A DNA stretch of 64,000 bases from Desulfuromonadaceae bacterium (GTDB lineage: Bacteria > Desulfobacterota > Desulfuromonadia > Geobacterales > Pseudopelobacteraceae), in NCBI GenBank assembly GCA_028681335.1, contig JAQUIT010000016.1, positions 37,284 through 101,283 on the forward strand, written 5' to 3'. Below the pieces are notes generated by a model. That model was not told the DNA's origin, did not search any database, and saw nothing but the letters and a program-made list of their open reading frames with translations. Each line of letters begins with the position of its first letter. The first letter of the stretch is position 1. The position numbers and the translations under genes were made by a program. Positions 48,753-57,029 of the stretch are shown one piece after another.

Positions 48753-49760
48753 CTACATTTCGACGTGCACCCGGGCGATCTCATGCACCTTGCCGTGAAC
48801 GTTCAGCGTTCCCCGCCAAATTAGAACCAGACGCGCTTCATCCGGTTCGACGATGACCGTATCGAGCAGTAGCGGGACTTCATCTTCTCTCTGCCGGGAG
48901 CGAACCGTTGCCCGTGGTGCGGCGGCAGGCAGATCAAAGCGGAGCGTCCCTTGTCTGGAAGCTCCCTCCACAAATACCTGTTCTGTGCCGGTCAGGTACT
49001 GCGGGGTGCAGAGCCCGGGGGCAGCGGTTGAGTGAAAGCGCGGGTCCAGGTCTGCCGGTGGCAGCGGGTTCACATTCCTGCGCCACTGTTCGTCATAGGT
49101 CCCGGCGAAACCGGCGCGCGGCTGCCAGTAGGGGGCGATCATCCCGAAGCCAATCGGCTGGGGGCGTTGCCCCGGTTTCTGGATCAGGTCGGCGGGATCC
49201 TCGATGTTCGGCAGCAGCTGGCCATCGATGTTGATCTTCGATGTACTGGCCATGATTCCCCGACCCACCGGGTTTTCCAGGCAGAACTGATGATCTGCCG
49301 AATCCTGCGGAGATGTGTCTGAACCACCAAAGGCGTTCTCCCAGATCAGCGGGATCTTTTTAAACGGAGCAGCCCTCGAAATGGAGGCGGCTCCGGATCC
49401 ACTTTTGATCCATTTACGATCTCCAAACACCCGTGCCTGCTTTTTTACCGGTCCCACCGAAAAGCTGACATCCACTTGCGTTGCCCCCGTATTCGGTGCC
49501 CAGGCATGTCCGATTAACACGCAATCGGTACCCGGTTTCTCCAGAACAATGTCGGTGTCATAGATCAGGCTCGACTGGCCCGGTTCGCCGGAGTAAACCG
49601 GTCCGCTGGTGATCGGTATCTGTTCCTCGGCAACCGCAAGCGTGCCGTCAGTGCCGATGGTCCAAGTGCCTTTCACGACAACCAAGAGTGTTTCGGCGCC
49701 GGTGTGGTTCATAAGGAAGAACGGTGCGGTTGCGAGTTGTGTGGTGTTGATGAAGTTCAT
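48753..49760 (-). CDS. DUF2169 domain protein
   Basis: A protein of about 335 residues whose body has the DUF2169 family look, including WENAFGGSD, NPVGRG and GFGMIAPYWQPR. DUF2169 proteins recur next to T6SS VgrG/PAAR genes and are thought to help effector loading; here it sits just before clpV. The start is uncertain: ATG 49760 gives the family N-terminus (MNFINTTQ), while a GTG at 49805 is also in frame; neither has a clear ribosome site. Confidence 0.87.
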   Translation of the reverse strand: MNFINTTQLATAPFFLMNHTGAETLLVVVKGTWTIGTDGTLAVAEEQIPITSGPVYSGEPGQSSLIYDTDIVLEKPGTDCVLIGHAWAPNTGATQVDVSFSVGPVKKQARVFGDRKWIKSGSGAASISRAAPFKKIPLIWENAFGGSDTSPQDSADHQFCLENPVGRGIMASTSKINIDGQLLPNIEDPADLIQKPGQRPQPIGFGMIAPYWQPRAGFAGTYDEQWRRNVNPLPPADLDPRFHSTAAPGLCTPQYLTGTEQVFVEGASRQGTLRFDLPAAAPRATVRSRQREDEVPLLLDTVIVEPDEARLVLIWRGTLNVHGKVHEIARVHVEM

Positions 49761-49823
49761 TGCAAAAAACCGCCAATTTGTAATTGTGTTCGTCTGATGT
49801 TCCACTGTTAAGGTGGAGCAGAA

Positions 49824-51041
49824 TTAGACGATGAGATGCTGGGCATAGAAGGGTGCGCCGAACGTCACAATCAGGTACAGGGCTCCGCTTGCCGCCATAA
49901 GCTTCAGCACCCAGGGCACAAATCCATCGCCGGGGATCTCGACCATTTTCTCGATGGTCCAGAGTGCCAGAAAGACACCGGCCATGATCTGGATCGACTT
50001 GAGACCGAGAATCGAACCAGCTATGACTCCTGCAAAGCAGATGCTCAGCACGATGGCCTGCATGACTATCCAATTTTGGCGACTCTTATAGCGATCAGAG
50101 GCCGCGATGAGTAGGCCGAGGTAGCCGACGAATCCGCCCACAACCAGTGAACCGGAGTCAAAGGCGCGGATGATAGGAGTGGTGATGTTTGCAGCATGCA
50201 GACCCATAAAAAGAACCGTTATGATGATGCCTGCAGATGTGCCTCTCGCCAGGGCGTCATTGTCCCTGAAGCCGACGGCGTATCCGAAGGGGATAACTTC
50301 TCCGGCGAAACCCAGTAGTGCCATAAGCGATAGTGCCGCAAAAGCGCCCATCCAGGCGCTGCCGGTGATAAGCGTCGCGGCGCTGAATGCCACCAGCATG
50401 ACAACCGGGCAGACGTACTGGACAAACATTTTAATAAAGTAAGGCTTTTCTTCGAAATAGTCTCTGTGGATGGCAACCGTGAGGCCGAGGCCGCCGCCGA
50501 TCAGGAGACAGCCGAAGAAGGTCCAGAACTGATTGATGGCCATGAATCCAGCGCCCTGCGCCACCAGGATACAGAGTCCGCTGCCGTAGGCGCCGATTTC
50601 CCAGAGTTCTTTTGGGAAAGTGACCAAAACCATGATCAGGTGCTTACCGATCAACAGCAGGGTGAGAATTGTGAAGACGGCGATCAAGCCAAGCCGCAGG
50701 AAGTCCACGCCCGCGAAAAAGCTCTGCTTGCGCTCGACATTGGTCATCCTGGGCATCACGTTCGGGATGTCTATCTCCATGAGCGATGCCTCGGTGAGGC
50801 TTGCAGGCAGGTTTGTCTGTAAGCGGGCCATGATTCGTGTGATGCGTGCGTCGGCCGAGACTTGGGTCGCATCGCCATCCTTTACTGCCATCCGATTTTC
50901 AGAAACCCTGATCTGTGCCTCCCGGATTGCGCCCAGTTGTGCAGGAGTGTAGCCAGGCGGAAGTACTTCCGCATAGGTGATGCTGACGCAAGCGGACCAT
51001 GTGACAAAAAATAGAATTAACCAAAGCTTGCGAGTGAACAT
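49824..51041 (-). CDS. Multi-span membrane protein with signal peptide
   Basis: A 405-residue protein with a cleavable-looking signal (LWLILFFVTWSACVSITYA), a soluble segment (25-120) and then about nine or ten TM helices. I do not recognise a family. The gene lies within the T6SS locus between the transposase element and the DUF2169 gene, so an accessory envelope role or a polytopic immunity protein are possibilities, both unproven. Confidence 0.72.
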   Translation of the reverse strand: MFTRKLWLILFFVTWSACVSITYAEVLPPGYTPAQLGAIREAQIRVSENRMAVKDGDATQVSADARITRIMARLQTNLPASLTEASLMEIDIPNVMPRMTNVERKQSFFAGVDFLRLGLIAVFTILTLLLIGKHLIMVLVTFPKELWEIGAYGSGLCILVAQGAGFMAINQFWTFFGCLLIGGGLGLTVAIHRDYFEEKPYFIKMFVQYVCPVVMLVAFSAATLITGSAWMGAFAALSLMALLGFAGEVIPFGYAVGFRDNDALARGTSAGIIITVLFMGLHAANITTPIIRAFDSGSLVVGGFVGYLGLLIAASDRYKSRQNWIVMQAIVLSICFAGVIAGSILGLKSIQIMAGVFLALWTIEKMVEIPGDGFVPWVLKLMAASGALYLIVTFGAPFYAQHLIV

Positions 51042-51102
51042 GTATGGCTCCTGTTGCTTTATTTTTGCGACATTAAAAGCCTGATGCTACTGAAGCAACC
51101 AT

Positions 51103-51118
51103 AGGGGTCAGGGCTACA
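51103..51118. repeat. Left 16-bp inverted end of the RAYT element
   Basis: AGGGGTCAGGGCTACA lies 4 bases downstream of the transposase stop. It is the exact inverse of the copy at 52102-52117. Confidence 0.8.
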
Positions 51119-51122
51119 CAAT

Positions 51123-52061
51123 TTATATTTTAAGTATTCCCTTCACCTGATTGACCTTCTCTTTCAAACTTTTTTCCTGCTCCATTTTTAGAATAAATCT
51201 GCGGCTGGCCTCTGTGATTGCAGATTCGCCAACTGCAAAATGCTGACTTATGTCCTTTAACTTTGCACCGCTATATTTGTGACATATATGGATACTTGCA
51301 TTTCTAGCCAGTTTTTCGTTGCCGTCGAACTCGTCTTGTACCGCCTTGATGATCTCCTCCGGTGAAGGCTGGATAGCAAACTGCCGCAGTGCAGGAAGGT
51401 TTCTGCTGGGCTCTTTTACAGATAGATACTCTTGTGTGATTGCTTCAATAAATGAGCCACTACCCAGTATTGAGGAGCCGAAGGTGCTTTTTAAGGGACT
51501 CTCATGTTTTTTCCCGATCAAATCTTCTACAAAAAGCTGGTACTTTTTCCTGGCATTGTCAGCGCTTCCGGTAAAACTGCCGAGAATAAAGTCAGTATTG
51601 AGCCATTCGGGCGCCGCAGTATTGCCAATATATGCATGATAGCTAGACCACGGATATTCTTCCGGTTTGCTCGCCATGCCAGCCCTTACTGGATTAAGAT
51701 GAATGTACCGGGAAAGCTCTACCGCGTACTCGTCAGCTTCAACCAGTATTGCCTTGAATCTCCCTTGGAAAAGATGTCCGACTCTCTTTCTTTTCAGGTT
51801 AAAGTATGTGGTGTAAGCTCCGTTTATGTGCTGCATGATCTCCGACAGATTACCCTGCGGAGTTTCCAGAAACAGGTGAAAATGATTACTCATCAGGCAG
51901 TATGCTTGGATCTTCGCGCCGTACCTGATTGTTGCTGATTCCAGGTACGACAAAAACTTCTCTCGATCTCTTCGGCTCTTGAAAATATTCCCGCGTTCAT
52001 TGCCACGTGTGGTTACATGGTAGAACGCTCCGGGATATGTTATGCGCAACGGTCTTGACAT
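51123..52061 (-). CDS. REP-associated tyrosine transposase (Y1 superfamily)
   Basis: A 312-residue protein with the Y1_Tnp fold: MSRPLRITYPGAFYHVTTRG, the HUH motif HFHLF, GHLFQGRFKA and YIHLNPVRAGM. A C-terminal DnaA/HTH-like region (LKDISQHFAVGESAITEASRR) suits the longer RAYT class that acts on REP palindromes. The catalytic Tyr is likely in the helix near Y in YIHLNP. ATG 52061 is chosen over an upstream TTG. Confidence 0.9.
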   Translation of the reverse strand: MSRPLRITYPGAFYHVTTRGNERGNIFKSRRDREKFLSYLESATIRYGAKIQAYCLMSNHFHLFLETPQGNLSEIMQHINGAYTTYFNLKRKRVGHLFQGRFKAILVEADEYAVELSRYIHLNPVRAGMASKPEEYPWSSYHAYIGNTAAPEWLNTDFILGSFTGSADNARKKYQLFVEDLIGKKHESPLKSTFGSSILGSGSFIEAITQEYLSVKEPSRNLPALRQFAIQPSPEEIIKAVQDEFDGNEKLARNASIHICHKYSGAKLKDISQHFAVGESAITEASRRFILKMEQEKSLKEKVNQVKGILKI

Positions 52062-52101
52062 AGAATTCTCATTCAAAACGTAGTTCAGATTTTATGAAAT
52101 A

Positions 52102-52117
52102 TGTAGCCCTGACCCCT
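52102..52117. repeat. Right 16-bp inverted end of the RAYT element
   Basis: TGTAGCCCTGACCCCT, the exact inverse of the copy at 51103-51118. It abuts the duplicated gene tail. Confidence 0.8.
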
Positions 52118-52127
52118 TTACTATTAC

Positions 52128-52168
52128 AACCCCTGCCGTTTCTCTCTGGTTAGCTTTTTCAGGTCCTA
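52128..52168 (-). pseudogene. Remnant tail of a duplicate of the 53014-54270 gene
   Basis: Read on the minus strand this encodes DLKKLTREKRQGL followed by a stop, almost the same as the end (DLKKLTKEKRQGLGK) of the lipoprotein gene at 53014. The nucleotide match to 53024-53064 is obvious by eye. It is the 3' tip of a lost paralogous copy, now next to the transposase end. Confidence 0.75.
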
Positions 52169-52215
52169 GTTGCCTTCTATGACACCTAGTTGCCCTTGCA
52201 GGGATTCCTGTTGTC

Positions 52216-52926
52216 TCAATGGCTGAGCCGTTCGAGCCCACTGGTAAGGATGAAAAGTTGCAGAGGGAATGTGACAAAATCTAAAGGATAAGTAACAATG
52301 TAGCCAAGATTGCTTAGGGTTAATATCGTTGTATTGGTTGCTGACAGCCCGAGTTTTATGTCAGAAATATCACCTTGTTGTTTTACGCCAGTTGAAAAAT
52401 CAACTTCTTTACAGGAATACTGGTATTTAATAATTTTATCTGTATCTTTTATTGAATGTATCTTGTTTCCTGAACCAGCTAAGAGGTGGTATGAATCTTT
52501 AAATTTTCCGTAGATATTGATGTTTTTCGGGTGGTCAGAAACTGTATCTGTCACGAGCTGCTGTTCAGGATTGCTGGAAAAATGAAATATCACTGTATTA
52601 CCGGTTGGCTTTAAATTGTCATTATTATCAAGATGTACGGTAACATATTGATCAAACTCTTTTTGAGCAGGAAGATGAAAGAGTAATTCTTGATTATTTG
52701 AATCTATAACTCGGTAAATATATTCTTTTTTTTGTTTGCCTAAGTAATCGGCTTTGACAGATGAGTTGTCATTGAAATCAATAGATTGCTGGTTAATCTC
52801 TTTGTATTCTGTTTGCCAGTCGGATAGGCTAATGGTTGCACAGCCTGTTAAGACAAGAACTGGAAGTAAAAGAACATAATTCATGAATGGGAATGCGATT
52901 AAAAAACTGTGTCTCGTCGATTTCAT
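52216..52926 (-). CDS. Hypothetical lipoprotein in the T6SS locus
   Basis: A 236-residue protein with a lipoprotein signal ending in lipobox LTGC, then a beta-rich exported domain with no recognised family. AAAGGA before ATG 52926 sets the start; an in-frame start 29 codons upstream lacks a ribosome site. The gene is visibly AT-rich compared with clpV and vgrG, a sign of separate origin. It follows the TolB-like lipoprotein gene. Confidence 0.72.
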   Translation of the reverse strand: MKSTRHSFLIAFPFMNYVLLLPVLVLTGCATISLSDWQTEYKEINQQSIDFNDNSSVKADYLGKQKKEYIYRVIDSNNQELLFHLPAQKEFDQYVTVHLDNNDNLKPTGNTVIFHFSSNPEQQLVTDTVSDHPKNINIYGKFKDSYHLLAGSGNKIHSIKDTDKIIKYQYSCKEVDFSTGVKQQGDISDIKLGLSATNTTILTLSNLGYIVTYPLDFVTFPLQLFILTSGLERLSH

Positions 52927-53013
52927 ATAAATCCTTTGTTTCGCTCGCACCACACCTAAACAGGCCGCAATGGCTATGACCTGTAATGTGACAATGCCCA
53001 CGAAGTGCTTCAA

Positions 53014-54270
53014 TTATTTTCCCAACCCCTGTCGCTTTTCTTTGGTCAGCTTCTTAAGGTCTTCCTGCACAACATAGTCATGGAATGACATCTTGCCTTT
53101 TCCCGGGAAATCCTGATTCTCCAGATCCCAACGATATAGACTCTCTCCGCTTGATCCGACAAAGCTGGTCGGATTAGTTGCCCAGGCTGATTTGTTGTCA
53201 TTGAAATAATCATCCAACAGCATTATCGGCGAACCCAGGTAATTGGGGTACTTTTCGGATACCGGCATGAGGTAGGTTTTGGCATCGGGCAAACTGCCTA
53301 CCTGAAATGTGATCCACTTGCCATCGGGTGAGAATGAAAATTGTTTTGCTCTGGTTATTAGAGGTGTTGGAGCACTATTCTTGTCACTTCTCCAGCGTAT
53401 TAATGTGGCGCCTTGTTTCCCACCGGTTAGTATAGCAATAGGCAAGACGGGATGCACATATATCCGCATAAAATCTATATTGCCTTTATGTTTATTGATT
53501 TCATCTGCTAGTGGATGCTGGGAGGGTTCCAAATTCATATCGTACACTTGCAAATTGGGATTTTTTTCAGAGAAATTACGCAAAAAATTCTTGTCGCCAA
53601 CCACCGACCAGACAACTGCATCACCCATGGGGATTTCCTTAATCAGCTTTGGTCTTTCTGCACTTAGATCCATTAACAACAGACTGCTTTCAGTGTCCCA
53701 GGCGTCTGGTGATTTGCCGCGATGTCCCTCTATTTCAAACAAAAAGAGGTTTTGACGAACATCGGCCACGGCTATTTTTAGAATATCTTCGGATATGGAC
53801 ATGGCAATACGGTGTTTGCGGTGGGTCTTTTTCTTGAAATCAAAGGTCATGAAACGTCTTACCTGGCCGAGGCCGATGATGTCCTTTGAGATGACCGGGA
53901 TATAGATGCCGCCGCCACGGATATCATCAACGGCATTTTTGAAGTAGTTGTCCATACTCATACGCTTGCCCGGAAATGAGATCAGGGTTATGGCGTTGTG
54001 TATGCTGTTGGTGCCGACAGTATTCGCCTGCGGCACAGGAAACAGGGAGATATTATTAGCACCGGCAGTCATCCAACCTGTGCCGAACAGGCCGCCGCCC
54101 GGTTTAAATTCCTGCGGTTTCAATTCAGGGACTTCTTTTACATTGTACAACGGCTCCATTTTATTCCCTCCGTAACTGTTGGTTGAAAACATGCAACTAC
54201 TGATGACAAATATGGACAGAAAAAAACACAAACTCATCATGTGGTGTTTTGTTTTGATTATACTTTGCAT
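53014..54270 (-). CDS. Hypothetical exported protein with beta-propeller-like repeats
   Basis: About 418 residues with a hydrophobic lipoprotein-like leader (FFLSIFVISSC) and a body whose FSPDGKWITFQVGS segment resembles TolB/WD40 propeller blades. A family name cannot be given. The start is uncertain: several in-frame ATGs exist and GGGAG precedes 54270. It overlaps the end of the amidohydrolase gene and is probably translated with it. A duplicate 3' end lies at 52128. Confidence 0.72.
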   Translation of the reverse strand: MQSIIKTKHHMMSLCFFLSIFVISSCMFSTNSYGGNKMEPLYNVKEVPELKPQEFKPGGGLFGTGWMTAGANNISLFPVPQANTVGTNSIHNAITLISFPGKRMSMDNYFKNAVDDIRGGGIYIPVISKDIIGLGQVRRFMTFDFKKKTHRKHRIAMSISEDILKIAVADVRQNLFLFEIEGHRGKSPDAWDTESSLLLMDLSAERPKLIKEIPMGDAVVWSVVGDKNFLRNFSEKNPNLQVYDMNLEPSQHPLADEINKHKGNIDFMRIYVHPVLPIAILTGGKQGATLIRWRSDKNSAPTPLITRAKQFSFSPDGKWITFQVGSLPDAKTYLMPVSEKYPNYLGSPIMLLDDYFNDNKSAWATNPTSFVGSSGESLYRWDLENQDFPGKGKMSFHDYVVQEDLKKLTKEKRQGLGK

Positions 54271-56213
54271 ATTTTTGGTGTCTCCCATATTTGTAAATAG
54301 TCTTCATTGGCTACTTTTATATAAGCGGCTTCTTTCTCAATTATTTCAATATCCTCGTCTATTTCCAAATCAAGTGCCTTTAGTACTTTTTCGGTATTCC
54401 TTCTCGCAATAATATTTCCCGCTATCCTGTCTATCTGCTCATTAATCCGGTAAAACCTGTAAGGGTTGTGCTGGGTGAATTTAGGCCAGAGGCTGGTGTC
54501 AAATTTATCCAGAAACTCCTTGGCAGTTTGGCAATACTCTTTGAAGTTCATACCGACCATCGTAGAATAAAGGAACGTCATATACCAGTCGGTGCCGAAC
54601 AGGATGCGCTCTTTCAGGCTTTCATTTTTCTTGTCTGTGATAATCTCTTTGAAACTTTCACGAAATTCTTTATTGGCAAAGGATGAAGATATGTCGGTAT
54701 ACAGGTTTGGATAGTCTCCACCGTTGATCATGCCTATGATCTTCTCATTCCACTCCATACCCAGGTCGGTTGGCCCCCCAAAGTGCGCCAGACAGAGGTG
54801 CAGTTCATTCAGATAAACTGTCTTGCTGACAACGGTCTCTTCACTGATACTGCCGTCATTCCGGCAAAAACCGGGTTTGACCTCATTAAGCTTGATAGCT
54901 TTTTTTAACACCTCTTCCCAGGCGTCAGGGGAAACAAAGTATTTGTTGAAGTACGCTTCCGGGTCGCCTTGTTGCAGATTTGTATCTTCAAGGCTGTCAT
55001 TGAAGTGCCTGAAGTTCAAAAATTCTTTCTTCTCGAAAGAGGCAGCGCCACCCGGTGTGCCATGGTTCATGATCGGGATGCGGTTGTCGCAGCATCTAGC
55101 ATAAAAGTCCTCCATTATGGGCAAGCGGGGATCCAATGGTCGATACCCCTGTGCGGTGTACATTTTAAAACCTAGGTGCAGCCCGGCCCCCGTTACCTGT
55201 GACATGGGGTAGTCATTTCCGTTTTTTCCATAGGTTTGCCAGCGCCTGGGGTCGTAATGGAACATGGGCAGGAATTTCAACGGGTATTTAAGGACTGTCA
55301 GTTCCGTATCGCGCAGCTGTTTTTCCCACTGTTCGTATGTATCTGTCTCATGCTCCGGCAGTTCAACCGGAACCGCATTTACTTCTACCTGCATGGTTTT
55401 GTTTGTTTTGCTATCGAAATATGTGCCTATTATTGAACCCTCTTTTGAGAATTTATCCTTATATTCCTCGTTATACAGTTCAGGATAGGTGGGCTTCCCT
55501 TCCACGTCAGTTCTTGTATATTGTTTTTCATCACGGCTTTTGGTTTCATTGAAAAACGGAATTTTTTGTCCGTATGTGATGCTTTCCGTATTGTAGTCTA
55601 TCCACTCCTCCCATTTGCCGTGGGCCGGACTCCAGTAAGCGCACGGTTTCATCTCGTCAATGTCATTTTTTGCCTTGTAGAGGGCGTTGTAGATCTTGAG
55701 GCCGTAATAACCGTCAACATGGGCGTATTCCATGTCCATGGTCATGACCACGCCGGAGACGATCAGGTTGGACAAGCCTTTGTACAGGTTGTCTTCCATA
55801 AAGAATTCTTCAATCGTTTTTTTTCGATCTTTAATGAAATCGTCGCCGCATTCCAGGGTCGATTTTGCCCCCTGTTCGGACAAGGCTCTAACAGTGGACT
55901 TTTTAAATGGCGCTCTCCATAACCACATGATAGGGACGATGATTCCGAAAAACTCCATCAGATAACCGCCGACTTTACCCGTACGGTCTATATTAGTGCG
56001 CCTTAGAGGCACGCCGCTGAGCTGCTGTACCAATCGGAGCGGCGCACAGCGTCCGCTCTGGATGTGCATGTGCGAGTCGATTATGACGGTAGGGCGCAAA
56101 ATGCTGAACTGATGCATGCCACCGCACAATAGATCGGGCTTTACAATTTTCAAAATCGATCCGTTGGGGTCGTTCTGTTCAACTCTCTGATTTGTTGTGT
56201 TATAGTCGGCCAT
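54258..56213 (-). CDS. Amidohydrolase-fold metal-dependent hydrolase, candidate T6SS effector
   Basis: A 651-residue protein of the amidohydrolase superfamily: the N-terminal HxH metal pair in IDSHMHIQ (His48, His50), a middle NHGTPGGAA, LAHFGGPTD and a late FGTDWY supplying Asp. The length exceeds usual amidohydrolases (about 300-450) because of long insertions. It has no signal peptide, and it directly follows a PAAR-like gene, which in T6SS clusters often precedes the effector that it carries. The substrate is unknown. AGGGG lies upstream of the ATG. Confidence 0.85.
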   Translation of the reverse strand: MADYNTTNQRVEQNDPNGSILKIVKPDLLCGGMHQFSILRPTVIIDSHMHIQSGRCAPLRLVQQLSGVPLRRTNIDRTGKVGGYLMEFFGIIVPIMWLWRAPFKKSTVRALSEQGAKSTLECGDDFIKDRKKTIEEFFMEDNLYKGLSNLIVSGVVMTMDMEYAHVDGYYGLKIYNALYKAKNDIDEMKPCAYWSPAHGKWEEWIDYNTESITYGQKIPFFNETKSRDEKQYTRTDVEGKPTYPELYNEEYKDKFSKEGSIIGTYFDSKTNKTMQVEVNAVPVELPEHETDTYEQWEKQLRDTELTVLKYPLKFLPMFHYDPRRWQTYGKNGNDYPMSQVTGAGLHLGFKMYTAQGYRPLDPRLPIMEDFYARCCDNRIPIMNHGTPGGAASFEKKEFLNFRHFNDSLEDTNLQQGDPEAYFNKYFVSPDAWEEVLKKAIKLNEVKPGFCRNDGSISEETVVSKTVYLNELHLCLAHFGGPTDLGMEWNEKIIGMINGGDYPNLYTDISSSFANKEFRESFKEIITDKKNESLKERILFGTDWYMTFLYSTMVGMNFKEYCQTAKEFLDKFDTSLWPKFTQHNPYRFYRINEQIDRIAGNIIARRNTEKVLKALDLEIDEDIEIIEKEAAYIKVANEDYLQIWETPKICKV

Positions 56214-56252
56214 GTTTGCTGCCCCTTGATTCCTAATAAATATATTTGCCGT

Positions 56253-56993
56253 TCACAGATTCTTATCAACAGGGGTACTTCTGTTATAAAACATGTTGTG
56301 TTTGCTGTTGGATCCGGCGCTCTTTGGCTCAAAAATAACTTCGAATTTTGCAGCGGCTTCCTGGTCGGTAAGCTCGATAGCGCCGTTTTTATCGGTGGTT
56401 TTTTCAATCTCTCGGCCATCCGGCATTTTGATTTTGAACTTTCTGCCCTCTATCGGCTTGTTTTTCTCGTGGCCAGCTAAGAAACATTTCTTGTCTTCAT
56501 CGTATGAATCCCATGAAAGATGTTCCACCACAGTGAAACGGAAGACTCCTTTTTCAGGTAACTCTGATTGCACAGCTTTAGATGAAGATGCAGCGGAATC
56601 CTGGTTTACACCTCCCATGGCATTCTTATTATTCTGCGTCATGGGGTCGGAATTGCGGCAAGCCCCTTTTCCCTCTATCTTGACATCAAAAGAGCTGTTG
56701 ATGAACTCGGCTTTGTCTCCTACTGTACCCGAACCAACCCCCTTTTTGCTGCCCGGTTCATCGCCGGTACTGGTCTTGTAACAGCATCCGTCTATGGCGC
56801 CCATGGTGCCGTCGATCTTCACCGACTTTGTGCCGTCTGCCAGCGTGGCGGATTTGGCGGTGTTGGTATAGGGGATCGGCACTACAGCAGGGCCTATTTG
56901 AGTCCGGCAGACATCCGGCCCGCTTACAACAACAGCTCCGCTGCCTTTATTGGTTATCCCCTGGCCGTTTGCAAAAACTGTAGAATTTCCCAT
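56253..56993 (-). CDS. DUF4150 PAAR-like protein with C-terminal extension
   Basis: A 246-residue T6SS tip protein. The PAAR-like domain (1-125) has the DUF4150 pattern: MGNSTVFANGQGI, CRTQIGPAVVPIPYTN, and GCCYKTSTGDEPGSKKG. The extension (150-246) contains GREIEKTTDKNGAIEL, resembling small beta-sandwich or transthyretin-like adaptor domains. Sits at the VgrG tip and probably connects to the adjacent amidohydrolase. GGAGGAAC precedes the ATG. Confidence 0.9.
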   Translation of the reverse strand: MGNSTVFANGQGITNKGSGAVVVSGPDVCRTQIGPAVVPIPYTNTAKSATLADGTKSVKIDGTMGAIDGCCYKTSTGDEPGSKKGVGSGTVGDKAEFINSSFDVKIEGKGACRNSDPMTQNNKNAMGGVNQDSAASSSKAVQSELPEKGVFRFTVVEHLSWDSYDEDKKCFLAGHEKNKPIEGRKFKIKMPDGREIEKTTDKNGAIELTDQEAAAKFEVIFEPKSAGSNSKHNMFYNRSTPVDKNL

Positions 56994-57029
56994 GTTAAAG
57001 TTCCTCCAAAACTTCCCATTGATTACTCG

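Larger units (their letters stand above)
51103..52117 (-). mobile_element. RAYT-type element with 16-bp inverted ends
   Basis: The 1015-bp unit carries one transposase gene. Its ends are AGGGGTCAGGGCTACA (51103-51118) and its exact inverse TGTAGCCCTGACCCCT (52102-52117). It interrupts the T6SS locus between two lipoprotein-type genes and the membrane protein. Inverted ends are not typical of IS200/IS605 elements, which use subterminal hairpins, so the pair may be REP-like recognition sequences. Confidence 0.72.

Noticed and set aside
52165..52194. 10-bp direct repeat CCTAGTTGCC, 20 bases apart
   Set aside because: Could be a duplication scar, but too short to interpret beyond the gene-tail remnant.
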